Below, one piece after another: positions 42,675 through 50,510 of a stretch of DNA of 64,000 bases. A program made the translations under genes and the position numbers. The notes beneath the pieces were generated by a model. It worked only from the letters and a program-made list of their open reading frames with translations, did no database searches and was not told the DNA's origin. The stretch comes from CAZMYM01 sp964620325. GTDB lineage: Bacteria; Bipolaricaulota; Bipolaricaulia; UBA7950; UBA9294. Every line of letters starts with the position of its first letter. The stretch's first letter is position 1. The stretch spans positions 39,444 through 103,443 of the forward strand of contig CAZUIM010000006.1 in the NCBI GenBank assembly GCA_964620325.1, written 5' to 3'.

Positions 42675-45600
42675 GTGAAGACAGTGAAGAGTCTTCTCGT
42701 CGTGGGGTTCCTCGTCTTCGGCATGGTCTGCGCTTCGGCGCAGACACAGACGCCGGCGGATTCGGGGACCCTTGTGCTCTCTGACATCGTTGCCCTCGCG
42801 GAAGCCTCTGCGCAGGCTGCTGCGGCGGCCTCCGCGGAGGCGGAGGCGATCGCAACGGATGCACAGATCCTGTTGGGGCAGCTCGATTTGGAATCCCTGC
42901 TCGCAACAGCCGCGGCTGCAAGCCGAGCGGCCCAGGATGCTGCGGCGGCCGTGGCATCTGCGGAATCGTCCGCAAGCGCCACGGCGGCAGCTTATGCCGA
43001 TGCCTGTTCGAGTGCATCGGCTTCGGCGTCTGCCAGTGCCACCGCGATTGCCGAGGCGGAAGCGTGGGCCGCAGCGCGGGCGTCGGCCTTTGCTGAAGCG
43101 TGTGCCGACGCAAGAGCTCGCGCGGACGCGAGCTCTGCGGCCTGCGCGCAGGCCGCGTCGGGCGCCCGGGCGAGTGCCGACGCGTTTGCAGTGACCTGTG
43201 CATCGGCGTCGGCGTACGCATCTGCATCGGTGGACGCTTGCGCCAGCGCAGCTGCATCGGCGTCGGCCGACGTCGCCGCGATCGAAGAAGCGATCGCAGT
43301 CGCGGCTGCGGAGGCGAAGGCGAGCGCCGATGCTTGTGCAAGCGTGGCCGCCGGAGTTGCGACCTATGCGGAGTCGGTGGCCGAAGCGATGGCCGAAGCC
43401 GTCTCACTGGCCTCGGCTCGAGTGACGGCCGCCGCTGCGGCGAACGCCAGTGCGGTGGCCGAAGCGGCAGCGGCCGCAGAAGTTGCGGCCAAGGCGTCGG
43501 CCCGGGCTCGCGCCGTCGCGCAGGCGGCCGCAGAGGCATCTTCGTACGCGGATGCGACGGCGCAGGCGTATTCCCAGGCCGAGAGCGCTGTCGAGCTGGT
43601 CTCGGAGAGCGTTGCGACCGAAGTGCCGTGCGGCGTGGTGATCGCCGAGGTGCGAGGCGTCGTCCAGGCGATCGCTACAGCGATCGCACAGGCCGATGCG
43701 GCGGCGAAAGCGGCCGCGCAGGCCGCCTCACTCGCCGAAGCCGAAGCGAGCGCGCAAGCCGAAGCAGCCGCGTCGGCATACGCGCGCGCTGAAGCCGAAG
43801 CCGAGGCCGCCGCTCTGGCGTACGCCGAAGCCTTCGCGTCGGCCCAGGCGATCGCACAGGCTTCCGCGACTGCGGAAGCGGAGGCCGTTGCCGTCGCCGA
43901 AGCGCTCGCTTCGGCCAGAGCGACGGCCGAGTCGAACGCGGCCGCAATCGCCGTGGCTGCAGCCGACGCCCGTGCAGCTGCATCGGCCGCGGCCAGCGCA
44001 ATAGCATCTGCGTCCAGCTCCGCTCGTGCGGAGGCGACGGCCGCTGCGAATGCATGTGCGTTGGCGGCGTCACACGCCGACGCGATGGCCAGCGCAATGG
44101 CGCGGGCCGGCGCGACGGCTCGCGCTTCAGCGACCGCCGTGGCGACAAGCTGCGCGGAGGCGACGGCCGCCGCCGAGGCGATGGCTGAGGCGATCGCTGA
44201 GTCCAAGGCGACCGCTCGCGCGAGGGCCACAGCGGCGGCGTCGGCCTGTGCGGAAGCGCGGGCCTCAGCCAGCGCGCTCGCGGACGCGTACGCCAGTTCC
44301 AGCGCCGAAGCGAGCGCTCAGGCCTCCGCGGCCGCTTCCGCCTACGCGGCGGCCCAGGCGTCCGCGTCCTCTCTGTCGTCTTCGGTTTCGACAGCCGTAG
44401 CCGATGCCGTCGCGCACGCTGCGGCGGCCGCGACGGCCGCTGCGGACGCACAGGCGGCGGCAACGGCGTGCGCGCAAGCGGCGGCTTCGGCGAGCTCCTC
44501 GGCCGAGTCGAGTGCTTCGGCCGTCGGGGAAGACACCTACGCTCAGGCCTTCGCGGCCGCAGTGGCCAACGCTTCAGCCGAGGCGTTCAGCTACGCACAA
44601 GCGGCGGCGGCGGCGTCGGCCACGGCGCAGGCCGAAGCTCAGGCGACCGCGGACGCGTATGCGCAGGCTCAGGCAGGGGCACTCGAGGATTTGCAGGGGA
44701 TCTGTTCGACCGTCGCGGAGGCGCAGGCCGCCGCAACGGCGGCCGCAAAGGCGTACGCCGAAGCGGAGGCGAGCGCCGTTGCGTACGTCGACGCAATGGC
44801 GACAGCCGTCTCGAACGCAGAGGCGGCGGCTCTGGCGGCCGTCCAGGCTGAGGCGGATGCCCAGGCGAGTGTGGGGGTCGGAGTCGATGCGATGGCCAGT
44901 GCACAGGCCGACGCAGAGGCCGCAGCGTATGCTGCGGCGATGGCCGTGGCGGATGCGCAAGCTGAGGCCTACGCCGGCGTCGAGGCGATCGCTCTCGCGG
45001 TGGCCGATGCGCAGGCAGCGGCACATGCCGCCGCTATGGCACAGGCTTCCGCCGAGGCGGAGGTTGCCGTCGCCGTGAATGCGGCCGCGGACGCGTTCGC
45101 CGATGCGGCAGCGTTCGCCTACGCCGCGGCGGCCGCAGAAGCGCAGGCTCAAGCCCGTGCGTATGCGGCGGCCAGAGCCTTCGCAAGTGCGCAAGCATCG
45201 GCGTCGACGTCGGCCGAGGCCCTCGCGATCGCGATGGCCGATGCCGTTGCGTCCGCGCGCGCGGCCGCGTCTGCGATGGCGCGCGCTGAAGCGGCGGCCG
45301 ATGCGACCGCCAACGCGCTGGCCCAAGCGTTCGCGATGGCGAACGCCGCGGCCAACGCTGAGGCGACGGCGACGACGTCGGTGGACGTCGTTCCGAGCAT
45401 CGAAACCTCGATCCGGTCGGTCATCGATCCGGACTGCCTCACCCCGATCTGTGAGGAGAGGGAGGCGTGTCCGCCGTGCGATGGCCAGACGATTCCGGAG
45501 ACGACACCGCCGGACGAAGGCTGTCCGGAGCCGATCGCCCTTTCGTGGGAGTTCGGCGAAGTGCCGAGCAACGTAACGTTCCGTGGGAGCCGCTCGCTGC

Positions 45601-46607
45601 CGTCGAACGTTACGACGACGCTCGGGCGCTACCCGATCGTCGATTCGTTCATCGTCGACGAGAACCTGCCGCCCGGTGGGACAATCGCCGTCGATCTCGA
45701 GCGATCGCTCGGCTCGGTGTCCGGGACGTTCGAGCCGGGGGTCTCATATCATGCAACGTACCTGTTCATCGATCCGGAGCAGTGTCCCGTCGCCGAGTTG
45801 ACCGTGACGGTCGTCGGCTCCGGCGAACGCGAGCCCGAGAGAACGCCTCCGCCGACACAGGAGGAGCCGCAGACTCGAGCTTGTATGACAGTCTCAGCGG
45901 CCTACGAGGTTCCGGGGTTCCTGTTCCTCCCCTCCACGACGACGGAGATCTCCACGATGATCCTCGTCAACGGCGAGACCGAGCGGATGACTCCGTTCCA
46001 ACTCTGCGGAACCGCCACGGCACAATACATGTTGCAGGCCGAGCGCTCCGCGGTCGGGCCGGACCAGCAGGAAGCAGAATTCGACCGATGGGAGAAGCGC
46101 GACCCGATCGAAGGCGTGTGGGAGACGATCTCCCAGAAGCCGCAGATCCTCGTCCCGCTCGAGTCCGGCGCGGCGTACCGAGCCGTCTTCCAGCAGGAGT
46201 CGGGGATCACGTTCACTCCGGTGCCGACGCAACGGGTCTGCCTCGACGTGTCGGCGGTCTTCACGTATCAGCAGATCGCGATGACGACCGCCCCAACGCA
46301 GGCGCAGTTCGTCAACGAGGCGATCAACCCGCAAATCCGCGTCGACGGCGCCGCGAGAACGGCCCCCTTCCAGCTCTGCAACGAACCGGGTACGCGGTAC
46401 ACGCTCGTTGCCGAGGAGGAGTACTGGACCGCTCAGGAGCTTCGCCTCGAGTTCTGGAAGTGGCAGCGCTACAACCCGGAGACGGAAACGTGGGAAGACA
46501 TCTACATGCTGCTGTTCGGCGATGTCGAGCCGGGGCGGTTGAGCGTCAACCTACAGAACAACGGGCAAGTGCGAGCGGTCTATCGGCAGTCGACCGAGCT
46601 GTACTAG
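42675..46607 (+). CDS. Giant secreted alanine-rich protein with duplicated C-terminal module
   Basis: 1310 residues from GTG 42675, six bases after AAGGAGG. A signal peptide covers about 1-24 (LLVVGFLVFGMVCASA). Residues about 40-898 are overwhelmingly alanine, often every second residue (e.g. ASASASASATAIAEAEAW), with Ser, Glu, Gln, Asp, Arg, Tyr and a scattered Cys between. Two breaks interrupt it: ESVATEVPCGVVIAEVRG (about 310-327) and LEDLQGICSTVAEA (about 668-681). A Cys/Pro-rich hinge (CEEREACPPCDG) leads to a beta domain (about 955-1045) and two homologous modules (about 1067-1172 and 1188-1305), sharing C-x-x-V-S-A, PFQLC and RAV(F/Y)RQ-like elements. Codons for Ala vary freely, so the repeat is kept at protein level. 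It is probably an extracellular filament or matrix protein. No family recognised. Confidence 0.85.
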   Translation: MKTVKSLLVVGFLVFGMVCASAQTQTPADSGTLVLSDIVALAEASAQAAAAASAEAEAIATDAQILLGQLDLESLLATAAAASRAAQDAAAAVASAESSASATAAAYADACSSASASASASATAIAEAEAWAAARASAFAEACADARARADASSAACAQAASGARASADAFAVTCASASAYASASVDACASAAASASADVAAIEEAIAVAAAEAKASADACASVAAGVATYAESVAEAMAEAVSLASARVTAAAAANASAVAEAAAAAEVAAKASARARAVAQAAAEASSYADATAQAYSQAESAVELVSESVATEVPCGVVIAEVRGVVQAIATAIAQADAAAKAAAQAASLAEAEASAQAEAAASAYARAEAEAEAAALAYAEAFASAQAIAQASATAEAEAVAVAEALASARATAESNAAAIAVAAADARAAASAAASAIASASSSARAEATAAANACALAASHADAMASAMARAGATARASATAVATSCAEATAAAEAMAEAIAESKATARARATAAASACAEARASASALADAYASSSAEASAQASAAASAYAAAQASASSLSSSVSTAVADAVAHAAAAATAAADAQAAATACAQAAASASSSAESSASAVGEDTYAQAFAAAVANASAEAFSYAQAAAAASATAQAEAQATADAYAQAQAGALEDLQGICSTVAEAQAAATAAAKAYAEAEASAVAYVDAMATAVSNAEAAALAAVQAEADAQASVGVGVDAMASAQADAEAAAYAAAMAVADAQAEAYAGVEAIALAVADAQAAAHAAAMAQASAEAEVAVAVNAAADAFADAAAFAYAAAAAEAQAQARAYAAARAFASAQASASTSAEALAIAMADAVASARAAASAMARAEAAADATANALAQAFAMANAAANAEATATTSVDVVPSIETSIRSVIDPDCLTPICEEREACPPCDGQTIPETTPPDEGCPEPIALSWEFGEVPSNVTFRGSRSLPSNVTTTLGRYPIVDSFIVDENLPPGGTIAVDLERSLGSVSGTFEPGVSYHATYLFIDPEQCPVAELTVTVVGSGEREPERTPPPTQEEPQTRACMTVSAAYEVPGFLFLPSTTTEISTMILVNGETERMTPFQLCGTATAQYMLQAERSAVGPDQQEAEFDRWEKRDPIEGVWETISQKPQILVPLESGAAYRAVFQQESGITFTPVPTQRVCLDVSAVFTYQQIAMTTAPTQAQFVNEAINPQIRVDGAARTAPFQLCNEPGTRYTLVAEEEYWTAQELRLEFWKWQRYNPETETWEDIYMLLFGDVEPGRLSVNLQNNGQVRAVYRQSTELY

Positions 46608-46630
46608 CCCGAAACGAACGTTCGCGATCG

Positions 46631-46652
46631 CGGGGCTCCTTCGGGAGCCCCG
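46631..46652 (+). terminator. Rho-independent terminator of the alanine-rich gene
   Basis: CGGGGCTCC pairs GGAGCCCCG perfectly around a TTCG tetraloop and is followed by TTTCTCTT. It lies 23 bases after the stop. Confidence 0.9.
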
Positions 46653-46777
46653 TTTCTCTTCGAAGGCCGCGTCGCGCGAGACGGGGAGCTTCCACCAGGC
46701 AGCATGGCTCTTCGCACTCGAAGCACTCGCCGAGTCCGGACGGCCGTTGAGACGGCCTTCATCGATCTTGATGTAGG

Positions 46778-46806
46778 TTGACGTTCGAACGGCGCTTGCA
46801 GATAGT
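46778..46806 (+). promoter_or_regulatory. Promoter of sdaA, predicted leaderless
   Basis: TTGACG (46778-46783) and GATAGT (46801-46806) are exactly 17 bp apart. The expected transcription start, six to seven bases downstream, is the GTG start codon at 46813. No ribosome site is present. Confidence 0.62.
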
Positions 46807-46812
46807 CCGAGC

Positions 46813-48231
46813 GTGAACGAGAAGAGGCCGGACTCCCTTCCGAGTGTGTTCGAGATTCTCAAGCCGGCGGTCGGCCCGAGTTCGTCCCACACTCTCGGGC
46901 CGATGCGAGCGGGACTTCTGTTCCGGAAACGGTTGATGGAACGCCACGGAGCCGAACCCGGCGAGCGGATCACGGTCACGCTCTACGGGAGCCTCGCCCA
47001 CACGGGCGGCGGACACCTCACCGATCGTGCCGTCGTTGCCGGACTCTACGGCTACGGGCCAGAGGACGTGGCGAACCGAGCGATAGAGTCGATCTACGAC
47101 GAGGTGGCGGCTGCCGGAGCCCTCCTTCTTCCGACCGGCGGGTACGCCTTCGATCCCGACGGCGACATCATCTTCGATCGCCAGACGCCGGCCGAACCGC
47201 ATCCGAACACGATGCGCTTCACACTGCAGGATCACAAAGGGCGCGTTCTCCTCTCGAACGTCTTCTGCTCGATCGGTGGAGGCGCGGTGGTCGATGCTGA
47301 AGACCTCCGAACCGCCGGTCGAGAGGCGGCGGCTCGCCGGGTTTCAGCGCGAGCCGTCGTCGAAGCGTGTCAGAAGCGCGATCGCTCGCTCGTCGACTAC
47401 GCTCTGTCGATGGAGGCCTCCGCGCACGGTCACTCGCGCGATCTCGTCCTCGGACGCCTGCAGGGGATTTGGCGTCTGATGTCCGGGGCGATCGACCGCG
47501 GGCTGGCGGCCGAGGGGGTCCTTCCCGGGGCACTCGGTGTCGAGCGTCGAGCCGCCGCGATGCTCCGTCGGTTCGAGACGCTGGGCGGGACCCCCGGGGT
47601 CATCTCTGCCGAGAGCACGAGAGCGTCGATCTATGCGATCGCCGTCGCCGAGGAGAACGCGGCCGGCGGCGCCGTCGTGACCGCGCCGACGTGCGGGTCG
47701 GCCGGCGTGGTCCCCGCCTGTCTGCGCGTCATGCAGGAATTCCTAGGTCTTCCCGACACTCGTATCTGCGAGGGCCTGATCGTCGCCGGAGTGATCGGAG
47801 CCCTCGCCGTCGCCAAGGCCTCGATCGCCGGGGCGCTCGTCGGCTGCCAGGGCGAAATCGGCGTCGCCGCCGCGATGGCCGCCGCCGCTGTCTGTCACCT
47901 GCTCGGCGGATCCGTTCACGATCAGATCGATCGCGCCGCCGAGACGGCGCTCGAGCACTTCCTCGGACTCACCTGTGATCCCGTCGCCGGCCTCGTCCAG
48001 ATCCCGTGCATCGAGCGGAACGCCGCTGGGGCGGTCTCGGCACTGAATGCGGCAAACCTGGCGATGCTCTCCGGCGGCCGGGATCGGGTCAGTTTCGACG
48101 CGACGCTCGAGGCGATGCATCAGACCGGCCTCGACATGCGCAGCCGCTACAAGGAGACGTCACTCGGCGGTCTGGCGGCGATCTCCGACCTCGACCGCGA
48201 CGGGGTTCCGGACGTCCCGCCGCCCGGATGA
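46813..48231 (+). CDS. sdaA: L-serine ammonia-lyase (iron-sulfur L-serine dehydratase), single chain
   Basis: 472 residues. It deaminates L-serine to pyruvate using a labile [4Fe-4S] cluster. The N-terminal beta domain shows FEILKPAVGPSSSHTLGPMRAG (in pieces at about 13-34). The catalytic alpha domain shows TAPTCGSAGVVPACLRVM, GCQGEIGVAAAMAAA and LTCDPVAGLVQIPCIERN, with the cluster cysteines in these segments. Beta and alpha domains are fused, as in proteobacterial SdaA. No ribosome site precedes the GTG; see the promoter entry. Confidence 0.95.
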   Translation: MNEKRPDSLPSVFEILKPAVGPSSSHTLGPMRAGLLFRKRLMERHGAEPGERITVTLYGSLAHTGGGHLTDRAVVAGLYGYGPEDVANRAIESIYDEVAAAGALLLPTGGYAFDPDGDIIFDRQTPAEPHPNTMRFTLQDHKGRVLLSNVFCSIGGGAVVDAEDLRTAGREAAARRVSARAVVEACQKRDRSLVDYALSMEASAHGHSRDLVLGRLQGIWRLMSGAIDRGLAAEGVLPGALGVERRAAAMLRRFETLGGTPGVISAESTRASIYAIAVAEENAAGGAVVTAPTCGSAGVVPACLRVMQEFLGLPDTRICEGLIVAGVIGALAVAKASIAGALVGCQGEIGVAAAMAAAAVCHLLGGSVHDQIDRAAETALEHFLGLTCDPVAGLVQIPCIERNAAGAVSALNAANLAMLSGGRDRVSFDATLEAMHQTGLDMRSRYKETSLGGLAAISDLDRDGVPDVPPPG

Positions 48232-48262
48232 TCGACCGATCCGCGAGCGTGCCGTTGCACTC

Positions 48263-48751
48263 CTAGATCCGAAGGTCGACCCGCTCCGGCTTCATCGTCG
48301 CCGTGTCCAGGAGCACGGCGGTCGCATGTCCGGACAGGTAGCCGCACGCTTCCCCGGGATTGACGACAACGCAAGGCCCCTCTCGCAGGTCGATCTCGTG
48401 AGTGTGACCGTAGACGACGAGGTCATAGTGGCCGCTCGCGACGAGCGCGTCGATCGACTTCGGCTCGTGCATCAACACCGCCCGGACGCCATCGATCTCG
48501 AACGTGTGGTAGCCGAGGTGGATCGGGCCGATCGTCTCGAACCGCTTCGTGAGATAGAGCCGATCTCCGTCGTTGTTGCCGAATACGCCGAGGAACTCCG
48601 CGTCCAGCTTCGTCAAGGGTCTTGCGGTGAACGGCGAGACGAAGTCGCCGGCGTGCAGAACAAGCTGCACCCCCTCCGCGTTGAAGTGCTCCACCGCCTG
48701 TTCGATCGTCGGCAGACGATCGTGCGTATCGGACAGGATTCCGATCTTCAT
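48263..48751 (-). CDS. YfcE/MJ0936-family metallophosphodiesterase
   Basis: 162 residues from ATG 48751, behind GAGGAGG. Metal ligands are seen in ILSDTHD, LVLHAGDF, GVFGNND, the His of VLMHEP and VVYGHTHEID, and the end VVNPGEACGYLSG is typical. It is a small di-metal phosphoesterase (COG0622). Members hydrolyse various phosphodiesters; the physiological substrate is not established for most. Confidence 0.9.
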   Translation of the reverse strand: MKIGILSDTHDRLPTIEQAVEHFNAEGVQLVLHAGDFVSPFTARPLTKLDAEFLGVFGNNDGDRLYLTKRFETIGPIHLGYHTFEIDGVRAVLMHEPKSIDALVASGHYDLVVYGHTHEIDLREGPCVVVNPGEACGYLSGHATAVLLDTATMKPERVDLRI

Positions 48752-48867
48752 GCCGCCTCCTCGCCGGCATTCTACCTCCGCGGAGCGGTTCCGGCATCGC
48801 ATCGTCGCCGATCCCGCAAGATCCTCTCATGCGCACCCGGAGGTGAATCGCCTATGCCCAACAAACA

Positions 48868-49545
48868 ATGCGGCGCCCGTCGCAGGTTGCCGCAGAGATC
48901 GACCGCGCCGTCCGCGCGTTGCCCGTTCGCAATGCGGCGAACCGCGACGCGCTGCGGAAGACCTACTCCAAACGGCTGGACGCCTGCTCCGGGGCGTTCG
49001 TCGTCGACGTCGGGCGCGCACTCGTCGGGGAGTACGGACGTCGAAGTGGGGTCTTCTACGAGCTGATTCGTCACCACCCGGACGCGTCCTCCCGTCTGGG
49101 TCGCGCCGAGCTGGAGGAACTGGGGCGAGGGATCGATTCCTGGGGATCGGCCGATTCCTTTGCCCGTCACCTCGCCGGTCCGGCGTGGGTGCGCGGGCAG
49201 ATCGCGTTTGAGGATGTGCGTGCGTGGTCAGAATTTCCCGACCGCTGGTGGCGAAGGGCGGCGTTGGTCGCAACCGTGGGTCTCAATTCCCGCGTGAGCG
49301 GGGATGCCCCTCGGACGCTGGCGATCTGTCGACGCCTCATCGACGACCGCGACGACATGGTTGTCAAGGCGATGTCCTGGGCGCTCGGCGAGCTGATCGC
49401 CTGGGACCGCGACGCCGTCGTGGCCTTCCTCGACAAGCACGAAGGTTGGCTGGCGGCTCGCGTCAAGCGCGAGGTAAGGAATAAGCTCGAGACGGGGCTG
49501 AAGACGCCCTGCCGAGGGATCAAGCGAGACGCGTCGAACGGTTGA
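48868..49545 (+). CDS. AlkD-like DNA alkylation repair protein
   Basis: 225 residues of HEAT-like helices matching the AlkD/AlkC DNA-glycosylase family (COG4912): WVRGQIAFEDVRAWSEFPDRWWRRAALVAT (given here in outline), MVVKAMSWALGELI, and VKREVRNKLETGLK. Members excise alkylated bases without base flipping. The strong GGAGGTGA ribosome site is eight bases before a different ATG (48854) in another frame, while this ATG is 22 bases away from it. An indel near the start is possible. The 3' part overlaps a convergent SnoaL-like frame. Confidence 0.8.
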   Translation: MRRPSQVAAEIDRAVRALPVRNAANRDALRKTYSKRLDACSGAFVVDVGRALVGEYGRRSGVFYELIRHHPDASSRLGRAELEELGRGIDSWGSADSFARHLAGPAWVRGQIAFEDVRAWSEFPDRWWRRAALVATVGLNSRVSGDAPRTLAICRRLIDDRDDMVVKAMSWALGELIAWDRDAVVAFLDKHEGWLAARVKREVRNKLETGLKTPCRGIKRDASNG

Positions 49546-49926
49546 TCCCCCGCGCCGGGCCTCGGCGTCGTCGAGGAGGACGTGCCACTCGCTCAGCCGG
49601 CCGTCGCGGAGGCGAGCGGCCCAGATCACGGACCCTCGGAATTCCTCCAGTCGAGGAAGTCCGAGATGGGAACCGGTCGTGCGGCCGACGAACAGCACGA
49701 CGTCGCCAACGAGGTAGATCTCGTGGACGTGAATCATGTACTCGGGGTACCGGGCGAAGTACTCGGCCCATCCTTCCTGCATCGTCTTCCGCCCCGCGTG
49801 GCGCTCCCCGGACGGATCGACGAAGACGTGATCCTCGGTCATCAGCTCCGCGAGCTTCGCGAGATCACGGCGGTTGATCGCCTCGACGAATCGGAACGTC
49901 AGATCGACGGTCTGTTGTTCATTCAT
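49228..49926 (-). CDS. SnoaL-like polyketide-cyclase-fold protein with run-on tail
   Basis: 232 residues from ATG 49926. The first ~125 residues form a SnoaL/NTF2-like domain (VEAINRRDLAKLAELMTEDHVFVDP, in outline; RLSEWHVLLDD as last strand). The remainder, from about 49545 down to 49228, is antisense to the AlkD-like gene and does not look like coding sequence. The natural stop was probably lost by an indel or mutation close to 49545. Function unknown; such domains range from isomerases to dehydratases. Confidence 0.65.
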   Translation of the reverse strand: MNEQQTVDLTFRFVEAINRRDLAKLAELMTEDHVFVDPSGERHAGRKTMQEGWAEYFARYPEYMIHVHEIYLVGDVVLFVGRTTGSHLGLPRLEEFRGSVIWAARLRDGRLSEWHVLLDDAEARRGGSTVRRVSLDPSAGRLQPRLELIPYLALDASRQPTFVLVEEGHDGVAVPGDQLAERPGHRLDNHVVAVVDEASTDRQRPRGIPAHAGIETHGCDQRRPSPPAVGKF

Positions 49927-50205
49927 CGTGCCCCTGCCCGGTCGCACCGGAAGATAGGGCGCGAGCCCCGGGACGAGCGGACCCTCCGCGCAGCCCGGCC
50001 TCCGCCCTGGCGCCATTCTACTGACGATGGGCCGCCGGCCCTGCATGAGCTGCTCGAGCTTGGTACCGGAACTGTGACCCACATTACGTTCGGACAGCGG
50101 TACGATTCTTCCTAAACCGATTCGACGTCGGGATCGGTCACATCGTGAAGACTCGTGAATTGCTATTCCCTAGCCGTTTTTTGGAATCGACCAAGGGGGA
50201 AAGAG

Positions 50206-50490
50206 ATGAAGATCGCGTGCTGCACGCTGGAGATGATTTCCCTCATCTTCCTGCTCTTCGTCAGCCTCAACGGAGCGTTCAGCTATTTCGACGGAGCGAG
50301 TGCCAGCCTCGTGCCCGCGTCGGCGACCGAGCTCATGTCGACGCGGGGCGAGCCGGACAGCATCGTCGCCGCGAACGATCTCGGGTTCGTCTCGTCGCAG
50401 TTCGAAGCCGTCGAGATCTGGTCGTACGACGAACCATCACGCTTCGCGATCGTCCGTGACGGCCTCGCGGTCTCGATTCAGGAGGGGTAG
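50206..50490 (+). CDS. Small secreted protein, BamE/SmpA-like in outline
   Basis: 94 residues from ATG 50206, behind AAGGGGGAAAGAG. An N-terminal signal or transmembrane segment (MISLIFLLFVSLNGAFSYF) precedes about 60 residues with a GEPDSIV turn and EIWSYDEPSRFAIV strand. This pattern recalls BamE/SmpA-like domains (G-x-P near a W-x-Y strand), but it is too short to assign. A decayed copy of its 5' end occurs at 54350. Confidence 0.65.
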   Translation: MKIACCTLEMISLIFLLFVSLNGAFSYFDGASASLVPASATELMSTRGEPDSIVAANDLGFVSSQFEAVEIWSYDEPSRFAIVRDGLAVSIQEG

Positions 50491-50510
50491 GACAACGGGA
50501 GGGGAGGCAC

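Noticed and set aside
42511..43539. Long Pro/Arg-rich minus-strand frame
   Set aside because: Composition is what the Ala-rich gene gives in the antisense frame; no ribosome site.
43364..44230. Antisense frame rich in alanine opposite the giant protein
   Set aside because: Alternating GC-rich codons read as Ala, Arg or Pro on the other strand and in other frames. No start signals or domain features; it is a mirror of the real gene.
42675..45380. Alanine-rich region as a simple DNA repeat or assembly artefact
   Set aside because: Codon use varies freely between neighbouring alanines and no unit repeats at DNA level, so it is not a microsatellite or collapsed tandem array.
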